From: Corynebacterium kroppenstedtii
Lineage (GTDB): Bacteria; Actinomycetota; Actinomycetes; Mycobacteriales; Mycobacteriaceae
Direction: 5' to 3'
DNA length: 64,000 nt
NCBI RefSeq assembly: GCF_016894245.1
Contig: NZ_CP069792.1
Location: 1,922,001-1,986,000 of the forward strand
Shown here: positions 26,150 to 34,572 of the stretch, piece by piece
Position numbering within the stretch: the first letter of the stretch is position 1
Layout of the letters: each line of letters begins with the position of its first letter
The notes under the pieces: generated by a model
Told to the model about the DNA's origin: nothing
Seen by the model: only the letters and a program-made list of their open reading frames with translations
Database searches by the model: none
Position numbers and translations under genes: made by a program

Positions 26150-26494
26150 ACTTGGGCACGGTACAGTTTTCTGTCATGATTACTCAGGAGGCGCGCCGGA
26201 AGTTCTGTGTCAAAGTCCCAGCTAGCGATGAGTCCTGATGGCCCTTTGACGTCGGACACCAGCTCGGTCGCACTTGGTGAAAAGCCTTTGCAGACTGACA
26301 TGCACGGGATGTTCATGTGCGACCGGTTTACATTGTGTGATGTGGTGAGCTCACCGCGTCGCTAAAAATACTTAACGACGGGGGGACTAAGAAATCGCCT
26401 GTGCCAGTGGAATCTTAGCGACGGTGGGGTACACCCGGTAGGGGCGATTGTTGCGAGTGTTCGATTCAGATCGAGACCTGGCACTATAAACCAT
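26150..26494. promoter_or_regulatory. divergent regulatory region DUF3000 / hemE
   Basis: 345 bases without a gene. TATAAA at 26485-26490 is a good -10 element 4 bases before the first hemE ATG, implying a leaderless or nearly leaderless hemE mRNA. CTTAACGACGG (26371-26381) and CTTAGCGACGG (26414-26424) form a direct repeat 43 bases apart, about four helical turns. GGTGAGCTCACC (26344-26355) is a perfect 12-base palindrome. These could be operators; no known regulator consensus fits. Confidence 0.5.
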
Positions 26495-27649
26495 ATGCAT
26501 GGAATGAGTACGAATTCCGGCGATTCTCCAGGTATAGCCTCGTCGCGCCGCACATTGTCGCAGTCATCGCTACTCGACGCAGCGTTTGGAGACACTCCGT
26601 GTCATCGCCCCGTCTGGTTTATGCGTCAGGCTGGGCGCTCACTTCCGGAATACCGGAAGCTCAGGGAAAGTATCGGGATGCTGGAGGCATGCTTTACCCC
26701 TGATGTCGCGGCTGAGATCACTCTGCAACCTGTGCGTCGACATAATGTCGATGCTGCAATCTTTTTCTCAGATATCGTTGTGCCCCTTAAGGCTGCGGGA
26801 ATCGGGGTAGATATCGTTGCCGGCCGTGGACCCGTCGTCAATCATCCCATTCGTTCGCGGTCTGATATTGACTCGCTCCCTGAGCTGGATCCGGATTCCA
26901 TTTCGTCCATTGGTGAGGCGGTCCGGGAAATCATCCGAGAACTGCGGGATGATCAGGCTTTGATCGGATTTGCTGGTGCGCCTTTTACCATTGCGTCCTA
27001 TTTGATTGAGGGGGGACCGTCGAAAACTCACCAGCACACGAAAGCCATGATGCATGCTGATCCAGGCTCATGGCACGCTCTTATGCGTGTGTTGACGGAG
27101 TACATCAAGGTTTTCCTCGGGGTGCAGATCGACGCGGGAATTGATGCTATGCAGCTATTCGATTCCTGGGCGGGGTACCTGCATGCACGGGACTATAACG
27201 ATCTCGTTGCCCCATATTCGGCTGATATCTTTAGGTTTGTTTCTGAGAAGTCCTCACGGGGTGGGCGCCGTCCTATCCCGCGGATTCATTTCGGTGTCAC
27301 GACGGGTGAGCTTCTTGGTTCTATGGCGCAAACGGGCCCCGATGTCATGGGGGTTGACTGGCGGGTTGATATGGCTACTGCGGCACAGCGCATTAACGTA
27401 GCTTTAGCGGACAAGACAGGGGAAGCGAAATCTGGTGCGATGGCGCTTCAAGGAAATATTGACCCAGCCTTACTTTTTGCAGGTAAAGAAGCGGTTGATA
27501 AGGAAATCAATCAGCTTTTGACCACCACGGATCAGCTTATCTCCGAAGGAAAAATTTCAGGTCATATCGTGAACTTGGGACATGGTGTTCTCGCAGACAC
27601 CGACCCGGACGTTATTTCTCACATCGTAGAAAAGGTGCATTCGTGGTAA
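26495..27649 (+). CDS. hemE: uroporphyrinogen decarboxylase
   Basis: Converts uroporphyrinogen III to coproporphyrinogen III in heme synthesis; cytosolic dimer. 384 residues from ATG 26495; ATG 26504 is a close alternative given the -10 box at 26485-26490. Family motifs: P-V-W-F-M-R-Q-A-G-R (39-48), F-D-S-W-A-G (substrate pocket), H-F-G-V-T-T-G-E-L-L and the C-terminal N-L-G-H-G-V-L. Followed directly by hemY, whose start overlaps its stop by 7 bases. Confidence 0.96.
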   Translation: MHGMSTNSGDSPGIASSRRTLSQSSLLDAAFGDTPCHRPVWFMRQAGRSLPEYRKLRESIGMLEACFTPDVAAEITLQPVRRHNVDAAIFFSDIVVPLKAAGIGVDIVAGRGPVVNHPIRSRSDIDSLPELDPDSISSIGEAVREIIRELRDDQALIGFAGAPFTIASYLIEGGPSKTHQHTKAMMHADPGSWHALMRVLTEYIKVFLGVQIDAGIDAMQLFDSWAGYLHARDYNDLVAPYSADIFRFVSEKSSRGGRRPIPRIHFGVTTGELLGSMAQTGPDVMGVDWRVDMATAAQRINVALADKTGEAKSGAMALQGNIDPALLFAGKEAVDKEINQLLTTTDQLISEGKISGHIVNLGHGVLADTDPDVISHIVEKVHSW

Positions 27650-29112
27650 ATACGCGTGTTGCGGTTATTGGTGGAGGACTGTCGGGGCTTGTCGCGGCTT
27701 ATGAAATCAGTCGTCGCGACCCTGATAGCGACGTCGTTGTTTTTGAAGCATCCGACGCGGTAGGTGGGAAACTTAAGACCGTTGATCTAGCTACCGGCAG
27801 TGTTGATGCGGGGGCAGAGGCTTACCTCGCCTTCCGTGCTGATGCCACTCGGTTTTTTACTTCCTTGGGGCTGAAAGATCGGCTCCGCTATCCGTCCGAC
27901 CTCAAATCCGGGTTGTGGATTGGCGACGGTGTCTTGCACTCGGTTCCGTCGCGAACTGTGATGGGAATTCCCGCCGATAGTTCCTCAGTGAAAGACCTTG
28001 TTGATTCCGAGACCTGCGCACGGATTGATGCTGAGGGGGAGGCATATCCCATACCGTGGATGGAGGGTGAAGATGCCTTACTCGGCGCGTTGGTTGCCGA
28101 GCGGATGGGACAACAGGTCGTGGATCACGTGGTTTCTCCCTTGCTGGGTGGAGTCTATTCGTCTCGAGCTGAGGATCTTGGCCTGCGAGCGACGATTCCG
28201 GAATTAGCCGCTGCGATGGATGACCTCGCCAATCACGGCGAGCCTGTGACATTGACGCAGGCGGCTGCTGCTGTATTACAGCAACGAGATGAAGCGCGTG
28301 AGGCACGAGTAGCCGGTGGCGCGGCAGATGAAGATTCTCCGAGTGCGTCGGCGAAAAAGCCTCCGGTGTTCGCCTCTTTCGTCGGCGGCTATCGTGATCT
28401 GATCGATGCGCTAATTGAGCAGTCATCGGCGACCATCCGTGTGAATACTCCTGTTAGCGCGGTAGTGCCCACGAAGGCAGCAAGTTCCCATCGTTTCCAC
28501 GTGGTGACTGGCTCTTCGTCGGCAGAATCTGAAAACTTTGACGGTGTTATTGTCGCCACCCCAGCGGATGTCGCGGCGCAGCAGCTCGCTGAGGTTGCCC
28601 CCGTAACAGCCGACATCCTTGGGTCGATGGATCTAGCGTCGAGCGTTGTGCTTGGTTTACGTCTGCCGAGTGACGAGGGTATTCCGGAAAAAACGGGTAT
28701 TCTCGTGTCGCCTGATGCAGGGCTACACGCTAAAGCCTTTACTTTCTCATCTCGTAAGTGGCCTCACGTCAACGATCAGGTTGGTGCTTTCATTAGAGCG
28801 TCGTTCGGCCACTGGGGCGACGATTCACTCGTCAGGGAAGATGAAGACACGCTGGTGAAATACGCTATCGACGATTTTGAAAAGATAACCGGTCAACGTT
28901 TGCACCCCGAAGAGACTGTGCTTCAAAAGTGGTGGGGTGGTTTACCTCGATACGGGATGGGCCACGATGAACTCGTTAACGTGGCACTTCAGGACATTAG
29001 TCAAGTCGATGGACTAGAAGTTGCAGGTTCCATTTGGCACGGCGTAGGCGTTCCAGCGTGTATAGCACAAGCGCGTGAGGCAGCGAAGAAGGTGATGGAT
29101 ACGATTATGTGA
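27643..29112 (+). CDS. hemY: coproporphyrinogen III oxidase, HemY/CgoX type
   Basis: FAD enzyme; in actinobacteria with HemQ it oxidises coproporphyrinogen III to coproporphyrin III (older name: protoporphyrinogen oxidase). 489 residues from a GTG overlapping the hemE stop. The dinucleotide-binding motif V-I-G-G-G-L-S-G-L (8-16) and the following E-A-S-D-A-V-G-G-K (FAD ribose and fingerprint) are intact. The C-terminal motif G-V-G-V-P-A-C-I-A-Q-A is the usual family ending. Middle residues about 205-245 contain a polar, Ala/Arg/Glu-rich loop. Confidence 0.93.
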   Translation: MVNTRVAVIGGGLSGLVAAYEISRRDPDSDVVVFEASDAVGGKLKTVDLATGSVDAGAEAYLAFRADATRFFTSLGLKDRLRYPSDLKSGLWIGDGVLHSVPSRTVMGIPADSSSVKDLVDSETCARIDAEGEAYPIPWMEGEDALLGALVAERMGQQVVDHVVSPLLGGVYSSRAEDLGLRATIPELAAAMDDLANHGEPVTLTQAAAAVLQQRDEAREARVAGGAADEDSPSASAKKPPVFASFVGGYRDLIDALIEQSSATIRVNTPVSAVVPTKAASSHRFHVVTGSSSAESENFDGVIVATPADVAAQQLAEVAPVTADILGSMDLASSVVLGLRLPSDEGIPEKTGILVSPDAGLHAKAFTFSSRKWPHVNDQVGAFIRASFGHWGDDSLVREDEDTLVKYAIDDFEKITGQRLHPEETVLQKWWGGLPRYGMGHDELVNVALQDISQVDGLEVAGSIWHGVGVPACIAQAREAAKKVMDTIM

Positions 29113-29238
29113 CAGCGATTGGAAGGCTCCTCCGTCTACGTGGAGCCAACAACAAAGTTCCATTGATGTCGTGTGCGTCGAGCTCCGTCGTCACACCACG
29201 ACGCTGCAGTAGTGTACGAAGAAAGGAAGAGGTTGACC

Positions 29239-30030
29239 ATGACTGATAACCAAGACGACGTTCGTCAAGAAACTAGTGAGAGCTCTGCTAAAGCTTCGAC
29301 GGAACCTGCACAATCTGCTGGCCCCGAGCACAAGCATCGCTTGGATTATAAGAAGCTGAATGCGACTGTTCGGTACGCGATGTGGTCGGTATTTAAGGTT
29401 GCTCCCGGTAAACTGGGTGAGGACCGGGGTAAAGTGGCCCAGGAAATGCGTGATTTCATTGCTTCATATGAGCACGAAGACCTCACTATACGAGGAATCT
29501 ACAACGTTTCCGGTATTCGTGCGGAAGCTGACATCATGATTTGGTGGCACGCTGAAAAGATGGAAGATCTGCAGGAAGCTTACAACCGTTTCCTACGTAC
29601 GACGACATTGGGGCGTGCATGTACAGGAGTGTGGTCACAGGCAGCGCTTCACCGGCCATCTGAATTCAATAAGTCCCATGTGCCGTCATTCATTGCAGAA
29701 GAAGAACCGAAGCGTTGGATTGCTGTTTATCCCTTCGTTCGCTCGTATGACTGGTACGTGATGGATCCTGCAGATCGCCGTCGCATCCTAGCTGACCACG
29801 GAAAAATGGGCCGCGATTATCCTGACGTCCGCGCAAACACCGTTCCGGCTTTCGCTTTGGGCGACTATGAATGGATTCTTGCCTTTGAGGGGCCACAACT
29901 GGATCGCATCGTCGATCTGATGCATCACATGCGCTATACAGAGGCGCGGCTCCACGTCCGTGAGGAAATTCCGTTCTTTACCGGACGACGAGTTGACGAT
30001 ATCGCTGAGATCACCGATCTCTTGCCATAA
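29239..30030 (+). CDS. hemQ: coproheme decarboxylase HemQ/ChdC
   Basis: Last step of the coproporphyrin pathway: peroxide-driven oxidative decarboxylation of coproheme to heme b. The ATG at 29239 has AGGAAGAGG upstream; 263 residues. The first 33 are polar. Tyr164 (in Y-P-F-V-R-S) corresponds to the catalytic tyrosine of actinobacterial ChdC. His187 (in D-H-G-K-M-G-R-D-Y) is the proximal heme ligand; the 23-residue spacing equals that of C. diphtheriae ChdC. 126 bases after hemY on the same strand. No ferrochelatase (cpfC) gene is in the window. Confidence 0.95.
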   Translation: MTDNQDDVRQETSESSAKASTEPAQSAGPEHKHRLDYKKLNATVRYAMWSVFKVAPGKLGEDRGKVAQEMRDFIASYEHEDLTIRGIYNVSGIRAEADIMIWWHAEKMEDLQEAYNRFLRTTTLGRACTGVWSQAALHRPSEFNKSHVPSFIAEEEPKRWIAVYPFVRSYDWYVMDPADRRRILADHGKMGRDYPDVRANTVPAFALGDYEWILAFEGPQLDRIVDLMHHMRYTEARLHVREEIPFFTGRRVDDIAEITDLLP

Positions 30031-30070
30031 TCGTCTCATCAAGAAGATCTTGTCACTACGGCGTAGGGCA

Positions 30071-30092
30071 GACCGCTAGAAAGGTAGCGGTC
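30071..30092. terminator. hairpin between hemQ and msrB
   Basis: GACCGCTA (30071-30078) pairs perfectly with TAGCGGTC (30085-30092) around a GAAAGG loop. The genes converge on it. No T-run follows on either strand. Confidence 0.5.
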
Positions 30093-30117
30093 CATTCCCT
30101 CGCTTACTTCTTGGCCA

Positions 30118-30573
30118 CTAATCCTTGGCTGCGGGTTCTAGTGTGAGGCTGATGCTGTTAATGCAATAGCGTAAATCTGTAGGGGTGTCGTATCCTTCGC
30201 CTTCGAAGACGTGACCTAAGTGGCTATGGCACTGCGCGCATTTCACCTCAACTCTGTGCATCCCGTGACTATTATCGGCAACTTCAATGATTCGATCTCC
30301 GGCGAGCGGGGAGAAGAACGATGGCCATCCGCAGTGACTGTGGAACTTCTCGCGGGATCGGAATAGCTCAGAACCGCAGGCCCGGCATCGGTAGACTCCT
30401 TCAGTTTCGGTATCGGTATATTCACCCGTGAAAGGAGCTTCGGTTCCCGCTTCTCTAAGGACACGGTATTCGGCGTTGGTAAGCCGGGCCCGCCATTCAT
30501 CATCGGTAAGGCGACGAAAATCCTCGTGTTGGTCATCGTTGTTGTCGTTACCTAAGTGATTATGTGTAGTCAT
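30118..30573 (-). CDS. msrB: peptide methionine-R-sulfoxide reductase
   Basis: Reduces methionine-R-sulfoxide in oxidised proteins. 151 residues; the ATG at 30573 has AGAGG 6 bases upstream. Two zinc C-x2-C pairs are present (C-R-A-C and C-A-Q-C). The active-site segments H-C-G-W-P-S-F, H-L-G-H-V-F and R-Y-C-I-N-S, with the catalytic Cys, are intact. No signal peptide, so it is cytosolic. Converges with hemQ, the same neighbourhood as in mycobacteria (Rv2674). Confidence 0.95.
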   Translation of the reverse strand: MTTHNHLGNDNNDDQHEDFRRLTDDEWRARLTNAEYRVLREAGTEAPFTGEYTDTETEGVYRCRACGSELFRSREKFHSHCGWPSFFSPLAGDRIIEVADNSHGMHRVEVKCAQCHSHLGHVFEGEGYDTPTDLRYCINSISLTLEPAAKD

Positions 30574-30677
30574 TTTTTCCTCTCGGCATCGTGCGAGATT
30601 GTCATCAGAGGTTCCGGTGTTAACTCAGTTCAACACTGCGCTAAGGTTCGTTATTTCATGAGTGGCCGTACTGTTAA

Positions 30678-30706
30678 TAGGTCTTGGTTCTTTTAGGTCT
30701 TGGTTC
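30678..30706. repeat. 13-base direct repeat before msrB
   Basis: TAGGTCTTGGTTC occurs at 30678-30690 and again at 30694-30706, a 16-base period. It lies about 105-133 bases upstream of the msrB start, between msrB and the RibD-like gene (both minus strand). It could be a regulator site for msrB or a simple slippage repeat. Confidence 0.75.
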
Positions 30707-30748
30707 GCCATGTCTAGTAGGGGCTGGTTACACCACCATCAGTGCGGC

Positions 30749-31651
30749 TTAGGTGTCGTGGTCGCATAGACCGTACCTAAGGAACACAGCTCCGTTCTGG
30801 TCATATCCTATTGCGAGGAGTTTACCGTCTGTGGGCGTGCCGGTGACCTCATTATCCTCTTCGCCCGTTCCGTCGGAGACCCCGTAGGCAATTCGCGGGG
30901 CGTTGCCGGCTTGTACACCGGGATGAATCGTCAAGATCACTTCGTCGATAACACGTGACGTCAGGAGCGATCCTAGAAAGCGAGGCCCGCCTTCACAATC
31001 GACGAGTTTGTAGCGGTCATTTAACCATTGACGGACATGAGTGCCGTCGAGCTTGTCGAGGACGTCGACGTCAATACCGTGGTTTCGCAAAATTGCCCGG
31101 TTTTCGCTCCACGTTGGCGCTTTTGACGCGGCTCGATCTGTGAGGATGATAACTGAGCCCTGCGGTGAGGTTTCTTCGGGCGCATCGTTGCCAGAATCTC
31201 TGCCGTTGTGAACCGATTCCGACTTATCGTCATTGATGTCATGAGTGGCGGTTAGGGGAGAAGACAAAAGGTCCGAGAGCCGTTCTCCATCCAACTGGTG
31301 GGTAGTGAGGACCAAGTCTGCGGTAGGTGGTAATCCATGGCGCGATCGAATCTGAATTTCCTGCGCGCTGAATTCTATGGGTCCATACCCTTCGGCGAGG
31401 GCCGTGGACAGGCCTGCTACGACGGCTTCGGTTTGCCGTCGATGTAGGGCGAAAATGCTGGAATCGATCGGGCCGCCGAGCTCTCCTGATGTACCACTTG
31501 GTGCTATGGAGGCACCATCGATAGTGGATACCATGATTGCTCGAATGCTCAGTGACTGTGGCGCTGGGTAGGGGAGAAAGCGCTGCACTGCGATGTCGAT
31601 ATCGGGATCTTTATCTGGCGGGAAAACCGTGACTGTGGGTGATGGGGTCAT
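30749..31651 (-). CDS. stand-alone RibD C-terminal-type (DHFR-like) reductase
   Basis: NAD(P)H-dependent reductase fold as in the C-terminal half of RibD and in dihydrofolate reductase. 300 residues from the ATG at 31651; earlier in-frame codons run through the tRNA-Cys gene and are excluded. Seen: the substrate-side segment M-V-S-T-I-D-G-A (about 39-46), G-G-P-I-D in the same lobe, and the late motif V-D-C-E-G-G-P-R-F-L-G. Polar residues about 160-180 look like a loop insertion. The deaminase half of RibD is absent. The mycobacterial homologue (Rv2671) has been linked to an alternative dihydrofolate reductase role; riboflavin reductase or DHFR-like activity here is undecided. Confidence 0.8.
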   Translation of the reverse strand: MTPSPTVTVFPPDKDPDIDIAVQRFLPYPAPQSLSIRAIMVSTIDGASIAPSGTSGELGGPIDSSIFALHRRQTEAVVAGLSTALAEGYGPIEFSAQEIQIRSRHGLPPTADLVLTTHQLDGERLSDLLSSPLTATHDINDDKSESVHNGRDSGNDAPEETSPQGSVIILTDRAASKAPTWSENRAILRNHGIDVDVLDKLDGTHVRQWLNDRYKLVDCEGGPRFLGSLLTSRVIDEVILTIHPGVQAGNAPRIAYGVSDGTGEEDNEVTGTPTDGKLLAIGYDQNGAVFLRYGLCDHDT

Positions 31652-31722
31652 AACTCCACAGTAGGCGGGAGTGCGCCGTGAATTCTGTACAAGGTCCCCT
31701 TGAGAAGAATATGTTGGGCTTG

Positions 31723-31793
31723 AGGTGGAAACGGGAATCGAACCCGTGTACACGGTTTTGCAGACCGTTGCCTCACCACTCGGCCATTCCACC
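31723..31793 (-). tRNA. tRNA-Cys (GCA)
   Basis: 71-base tRNA. The 7-bp acceptor stem G-G-T-G-G-A-A pairs fully; the T-arm G-G-G-T-T-C-G-A-T-T-C-C-C is present. The anticodon loop reads C-T-G-C-A-A-A, giving anticodon GCA. CCA is not encoded. Confidence 0.96.
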
Positions 31794-31848
31794 ATACGAC
31801 GATGATGAGGAAAGGCTTTCACTCATACATCACGTTGCACGATAGCAC

Positions 31849-31872
31849 AAAAGGGCAGTTATCTGCCCTTTT
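31849..31872 (-). terminator. intrinsic terminator inside the tRNA cluster
   Basis: AAAAGGGCAG (31849-31858) pairs perfectly with CTGCCCTTTT (31863-31872) around a 4-base loop. On the minus strand the stem ends in TTTT. It lies after tRNA-Gly and before tRNA-Cys, so Gly-Val-Gly should end here and tRNA-Cys needs its own promoter or readthrough. Confidence 0.8.
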
Positions 31873-31888
31873 ACACCTTAGTGCATGG

Positions 31889-31961
31889 AGCGGATGACGG
31901 GACTCGAACCCGCGACCCTAACCTTGGCAAGGTTATGCGCTACCAACTGCGCTACATCCGC
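31889..31961 (-). tRNA. tRNA-Gly (GCC), copy 1
   Basis: 73-base tRNA with acceptor stem G-C-G-G-A-T-G, a normal T-arm, and anticodon loop T-T-G-C-C-A-A (anticodon GCC). Identical over its whole length to the copy at 32169-32241. CCA not encoded. Confidence 0.97.
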
Positions 31962-32015
31962 AAGACTCATCGCGCAACAGAAATATAAATATTTTTAATC
32001 TGCTGCGATAAGCTG

Positions 32016-32087
32016 TGCGCGATACTGGGATCGAACCAGTGACCTCTTCCGTGTCAGGGAAGCGCTCTCCCGCTGAGCTAATCGCGC
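32016..32087 (-). tRNA. tRNA-Val (GAC)
   Basis: 72-base tRNA with acceptor stem G-C-G-C-G-A-T fully paired and anticodon loop C-T-G-A-C-A-C (anticodon GAC). It lies between the two tRNA-Gly copies. CCA not encoded. Confidence 0.96.
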
Positions 32088-32168
32088 ATGTAGGTGATCC
32101 GACTATAAACCTATGAGAGATCCATCGTCGAAAGTCAACCTCGATGACTGAAATATCTATTTCAGTTG

Positions 32169-32241
32169 AGCGGATGACGGGACTCGAACCCGCGACCCTA
32201 ACCTTGGCAAGGTTATGCGCTACCAACTGCGCTACATCCGC
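32169..32241 (-). tRNA. tRNA-Gly (GCC), copy 2
   Basis: Identical to the tRNA-Gly gene at 31889-31961; the identity extends a few bases past the 3' end but not past the 5' end. It is the first gene of the minus-strand cluster. Confidence 0.97.
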
Positions 32242-32533
32242 GTGTCGTGTTGTGGTGGGGCTAGGAAGCCCGTAACACGCGAAAGAAAGACTAGCCGTAG
32301 CGATAGCTAATGCACAAATCCCCAGGAAAACGGGCTCGAGCATGATCGTTGCGGGGGTCGTTTATGGAAAACTACGCGAACCGTCCGTAGCGAGTCCATG
32401 ACTCTCCTTAGCCCTACCGCGGTGCCCTACCGCGTTTTGGCCCACATCACTGTAGGAGCGCGGCATCATTGTGGGAGCGCTACGATATCATTTTTGTTCG
32501 AGGCTTCTTATCGTGCTAAGTTTTCTGCTTGTC
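32242..32533. other. divergent spacer between tRNA-Gly and tRNA-Val genes
   Basis: 292 bases with no gene; it should hold the promoters of the Gly-Val-Gly cluster (minus) and of tRNA-Val(CAC) (plus). A near repeat of TAGGAGCG / TGGGAGCG around 32453-32480 is visible. No att-like direct repeat or integrase remnant was seen. Confidence 0.45.
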
Positions 32534-32605
32534 GGTCTCATGGCTCAGTGGAAGAGCGTTCCGTTCACACCGGAAAGGTCGCTGGTTCGATCCCAGCTGA
32601 GACCA
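32534..32605 (+). tRNA. tRNA-Val (CAC)
   Basis: 72-base tRNA. Acceptor stem G-G-T-C-T-C-A pairs with T-G-A-G-A-C-C, anticodon stem T-T-C-C-G with C-G-G-A-A, and the loop T-T-C-A-C-A-C gives anticodon CAC. The T-arm is standard. CCA not encoded. Confidence 0.96.
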
Positions 32606-32612
32606 CAGAAGG

Positions 32613-32636
32613 CCCGGTCACCACGTGGTGTCCGGG
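32613..32636 (+). terminator. intrinsic terminator of tRNA-Val(CAC)
   Basis: CCCGG and CACCACGTGGTG with CCGGG form a long, almost perfect hairpin (32613-32636), followed at once by TTTTCTC. It starts 8 bases after the tRNA. Confidence 0.85.
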
Positions 32637-32911
32637 TTTTCTCATATCCGGGTGTTATCGTTGACGTCGATTGATCGCTGGGTGGGGTAAGGAATTCCGG
32701 AGAGTGGGGAACTTCATGACCCGTTTCGACGACTAGTGTCTACGCGGTTCGCGAGTGGGCACCGGACAGCTTGGAGTCGTTACGTATCGCCTTATTCACG
32801 GCGGTTTCGTACCTGAGTATCAGGTGGCAGCGTGGCGTGTAGAGGTTAAGAGATTTTGTGTGCCACGATGGAGACAAGTAGTTGGTTTTACACAGCTCTG
32901 GGAGGGCTGAG

Positions 32912-33586
32912 ATGAGCGACAGTCGAACTGTGCCGTTCCGAAGTACGGGTGGCCTTATCGTATCTCTCATCCTTATCGTGGTGGGAGCGGTTGCCTTTTC
33001 CCCGCAGGCCTGGGCTCATGACAGCGTCGTGTCGTCGTCGCCCGAGGATGGGTCGACAGTATCAGAGTTTCCTCACGACATTCAGCTGACGATGTCAGGC
33101 AACCCGAGAGATAATTTCAACACCGTAGCGGTGTCGAACAAATCGTCGGGAAAGGTCATTGCTAAAGGCACACCCACTATTTCGGGCAATGTTATTTCAT
33201 TCACCGTGCCTGAGGATGCCGATACCTCGCCAGGTACGTACACCGTGGGGTTCCAGATCACCAGTTCTGATGGGCATTCGACGCGCGGTTCAATTTCCTT
33301 CACATATTCTGGTGATTCTCACAAAGAAGAATCGGCAGGGCAGCCTGCGTCGGAAGGAAATTCGGAGGACAATACGGGTGAGTCCGCTGGTTCTTCTGTC
33401 TCCTCCGAGAATTCTAATGACGGATCCTCTCAAGACACAGATTCATCATCCTCGACGTCTGCGTCGTCATTTGGCTCGAAGACCCTATGGCTATCTATCG
33501 CCGTTATCATCGTCATTATCGGTGCTCTCGTGGTTGCGTTACGACGTCTTCGTGACTCAAGCTCTGATGATCGAGACTCACGATAA
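32912..33586 (+). CDS. CopC-domain copper-binding membrane-anchored protein
   Basis: Exported copper-binding protein. The ATG at 32912 has GGGAGG 6 bases upstream; 224 residues. The signal peptide ends A-W-A before H-D-S, so the mature protein would start with His, the Cu(II)-binding N-terminal residue of CopC proteins. The CopC beta-barrel (about 37-135) has S-S-P-E-D-G-S and D-G-H-S-T-R-G. A Ser/Asp/Glu-rich linker (about 140-190) and one C-terminal helix (about 191-211) anchor it. The PCuAC-like and DyP genes follow on the same strand. Full-length YcnJ or CopD is not fused to it. Confidence 0.88.
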   Translation: MSDSRTVPFRSTGGLIVSLILIVVGAVAFSPQAWAHDSVVSSSPEDGSTVSEFPHDIQLTMSGNPRDNFNTVAVSNKSSGKVIAKGTPTISGNVISFTVPEDADTSPGTYTVGFQITSSDGHSTRGSISFTYSGDSHKEESAGQPASEGNSEDNTGESAGSSVSSENSNDGSSQDTDSSSSTSASSFGSKTLWLSIAVIIVIIGALVVALRRLRDSSSDDRDSR

Positions 33587-33686
33587 AACACCAAGCAATA
33601 GATCCTCGGAAGGCGACTGTGAGGATCTGAACATCACATCGTGGGGCCGTTAGTGTTCCACAGGAGCAAATGAGGAGTTATAGAAA

Positions 33687-34364
33687 ATGAGTACATCACG
33701 GACAACATCGCGGTTGGCTGTTCGGGTCATCGGCGCTTCGGTTCTGTCCTTATCATTGGGTCTCGCTGCTTGTTCTGTCGACGAAGATTCGGATAAAGAC
33801 GGTTCACAATCGGCCACAACTACGACGACGTCGTCGCCCGAGAGTAGTACAGATAAAGCTTCCGGCGATATTTCCCTAGATCAAGGCTATGTAAAGTCAA
33901 AGACCTCGGATAAAGCGATGACCGCAATTTTCGGGACTCTGAAGAATAATACTGATAAAGAGAAAGTCCTCGAGTCGGTGTCGTCGTCCGATGTCAAAGG
34001 TAATTTCGAACTGCATACCGTTGTCGACGGAAAAATGGTCGAACAAAAAGAAGGGTTTAAGCTCCCTGCAAATGGAACTCTGGAGATGAAACCAGGGGGA
34101 GAACACATCATGATTATGGACAATCATGATGAATTAGCTGCCGGGGATAAGGTTACTGTGCAGTTGAAGTTCAAAGACGGTTCCACGGAGAAAGTCGTTA
34201 TTCCGGTCCGTGAACAGCCCTCTGGTGAAGAGAACTATGGCGGAGATGACAGCTCTGACATGTCGGGTATGCCAAATATGCCGGGGATGAGTGAGTCGGC
34301 TCAGCCGGGTGGTCAAGAGATGGGCGGTCAAGCAGACCACTCCATGCCCGGGCACTCTCATTAG
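33687..34364 (+). CDS. PCuAC-type copper chaperone lipoprotein
   Basis: Extracytoplasmic Cu(I) carrier of the PCuAC/DUF461 family, 225 residues. Signal peptide with lipobox L-A-A-C (Cys29), then a Thr/Ser-rich linker. In the domain (about 60-178) the Cu ligand set is visible as His110 with Met117 and the pair His140-x-Met142. The C-terminal tail (about 187-225) is rich in Met, His, Gly and Pro, ending G-H-S-H, a second probable copper site. Such proteins load copper into oxidases in other bacteria; here the nearest enzyme is the DyP peroxidase. 100 bases after the CopC gene. Confidence 0.87.
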   Translation: MSTSRTTSRLAVRVIGASVLSLSLGLAACSVDEDSDKDGSQSATTTTTSSPESSTDKASGDISLDQGYVKSKTSDKAMTAIFGTLKNNTDKEKVLESVSSSDVKGNFELHTVVDGKMVEQKEGFKLPANGTLEMKPGGEHIMIMDNHDELAAGDKVTVQLKFKDGSTEKVVIPVREQPSGEENYGGDDSSDMSGMPNMPGMSESAQPGGQEMGGQADHSMPGHSH

Positions 34365-34572
34365 ATCAGCTAGATCAGTCAGTTGATGTCGTGATAGTGG
34401 AAGCATCATCTGGTTATTGATATTTGCTGATGTTGACGTCTGAGCGCCAGCCATATCCGCTTCGTTGGTTACGGTTGGCGTCCCAAGCTGTGTGGTGCCG
34501 TCAAGCTTTTAGGGAAAACTCTACGTCAGCACACATTTCCTCTCCCCAGACAACATCATTTCGACGAAGAAG

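Noticed and set aside
31723..32605. Prophage or integrative element at the tRNA genes
   Set aside because: No integrase, no tRNA 3'-end direct repeat apart from the duplicated tRNA-Gly gene itself, and the neighbours are ordinary chromosomal genes.
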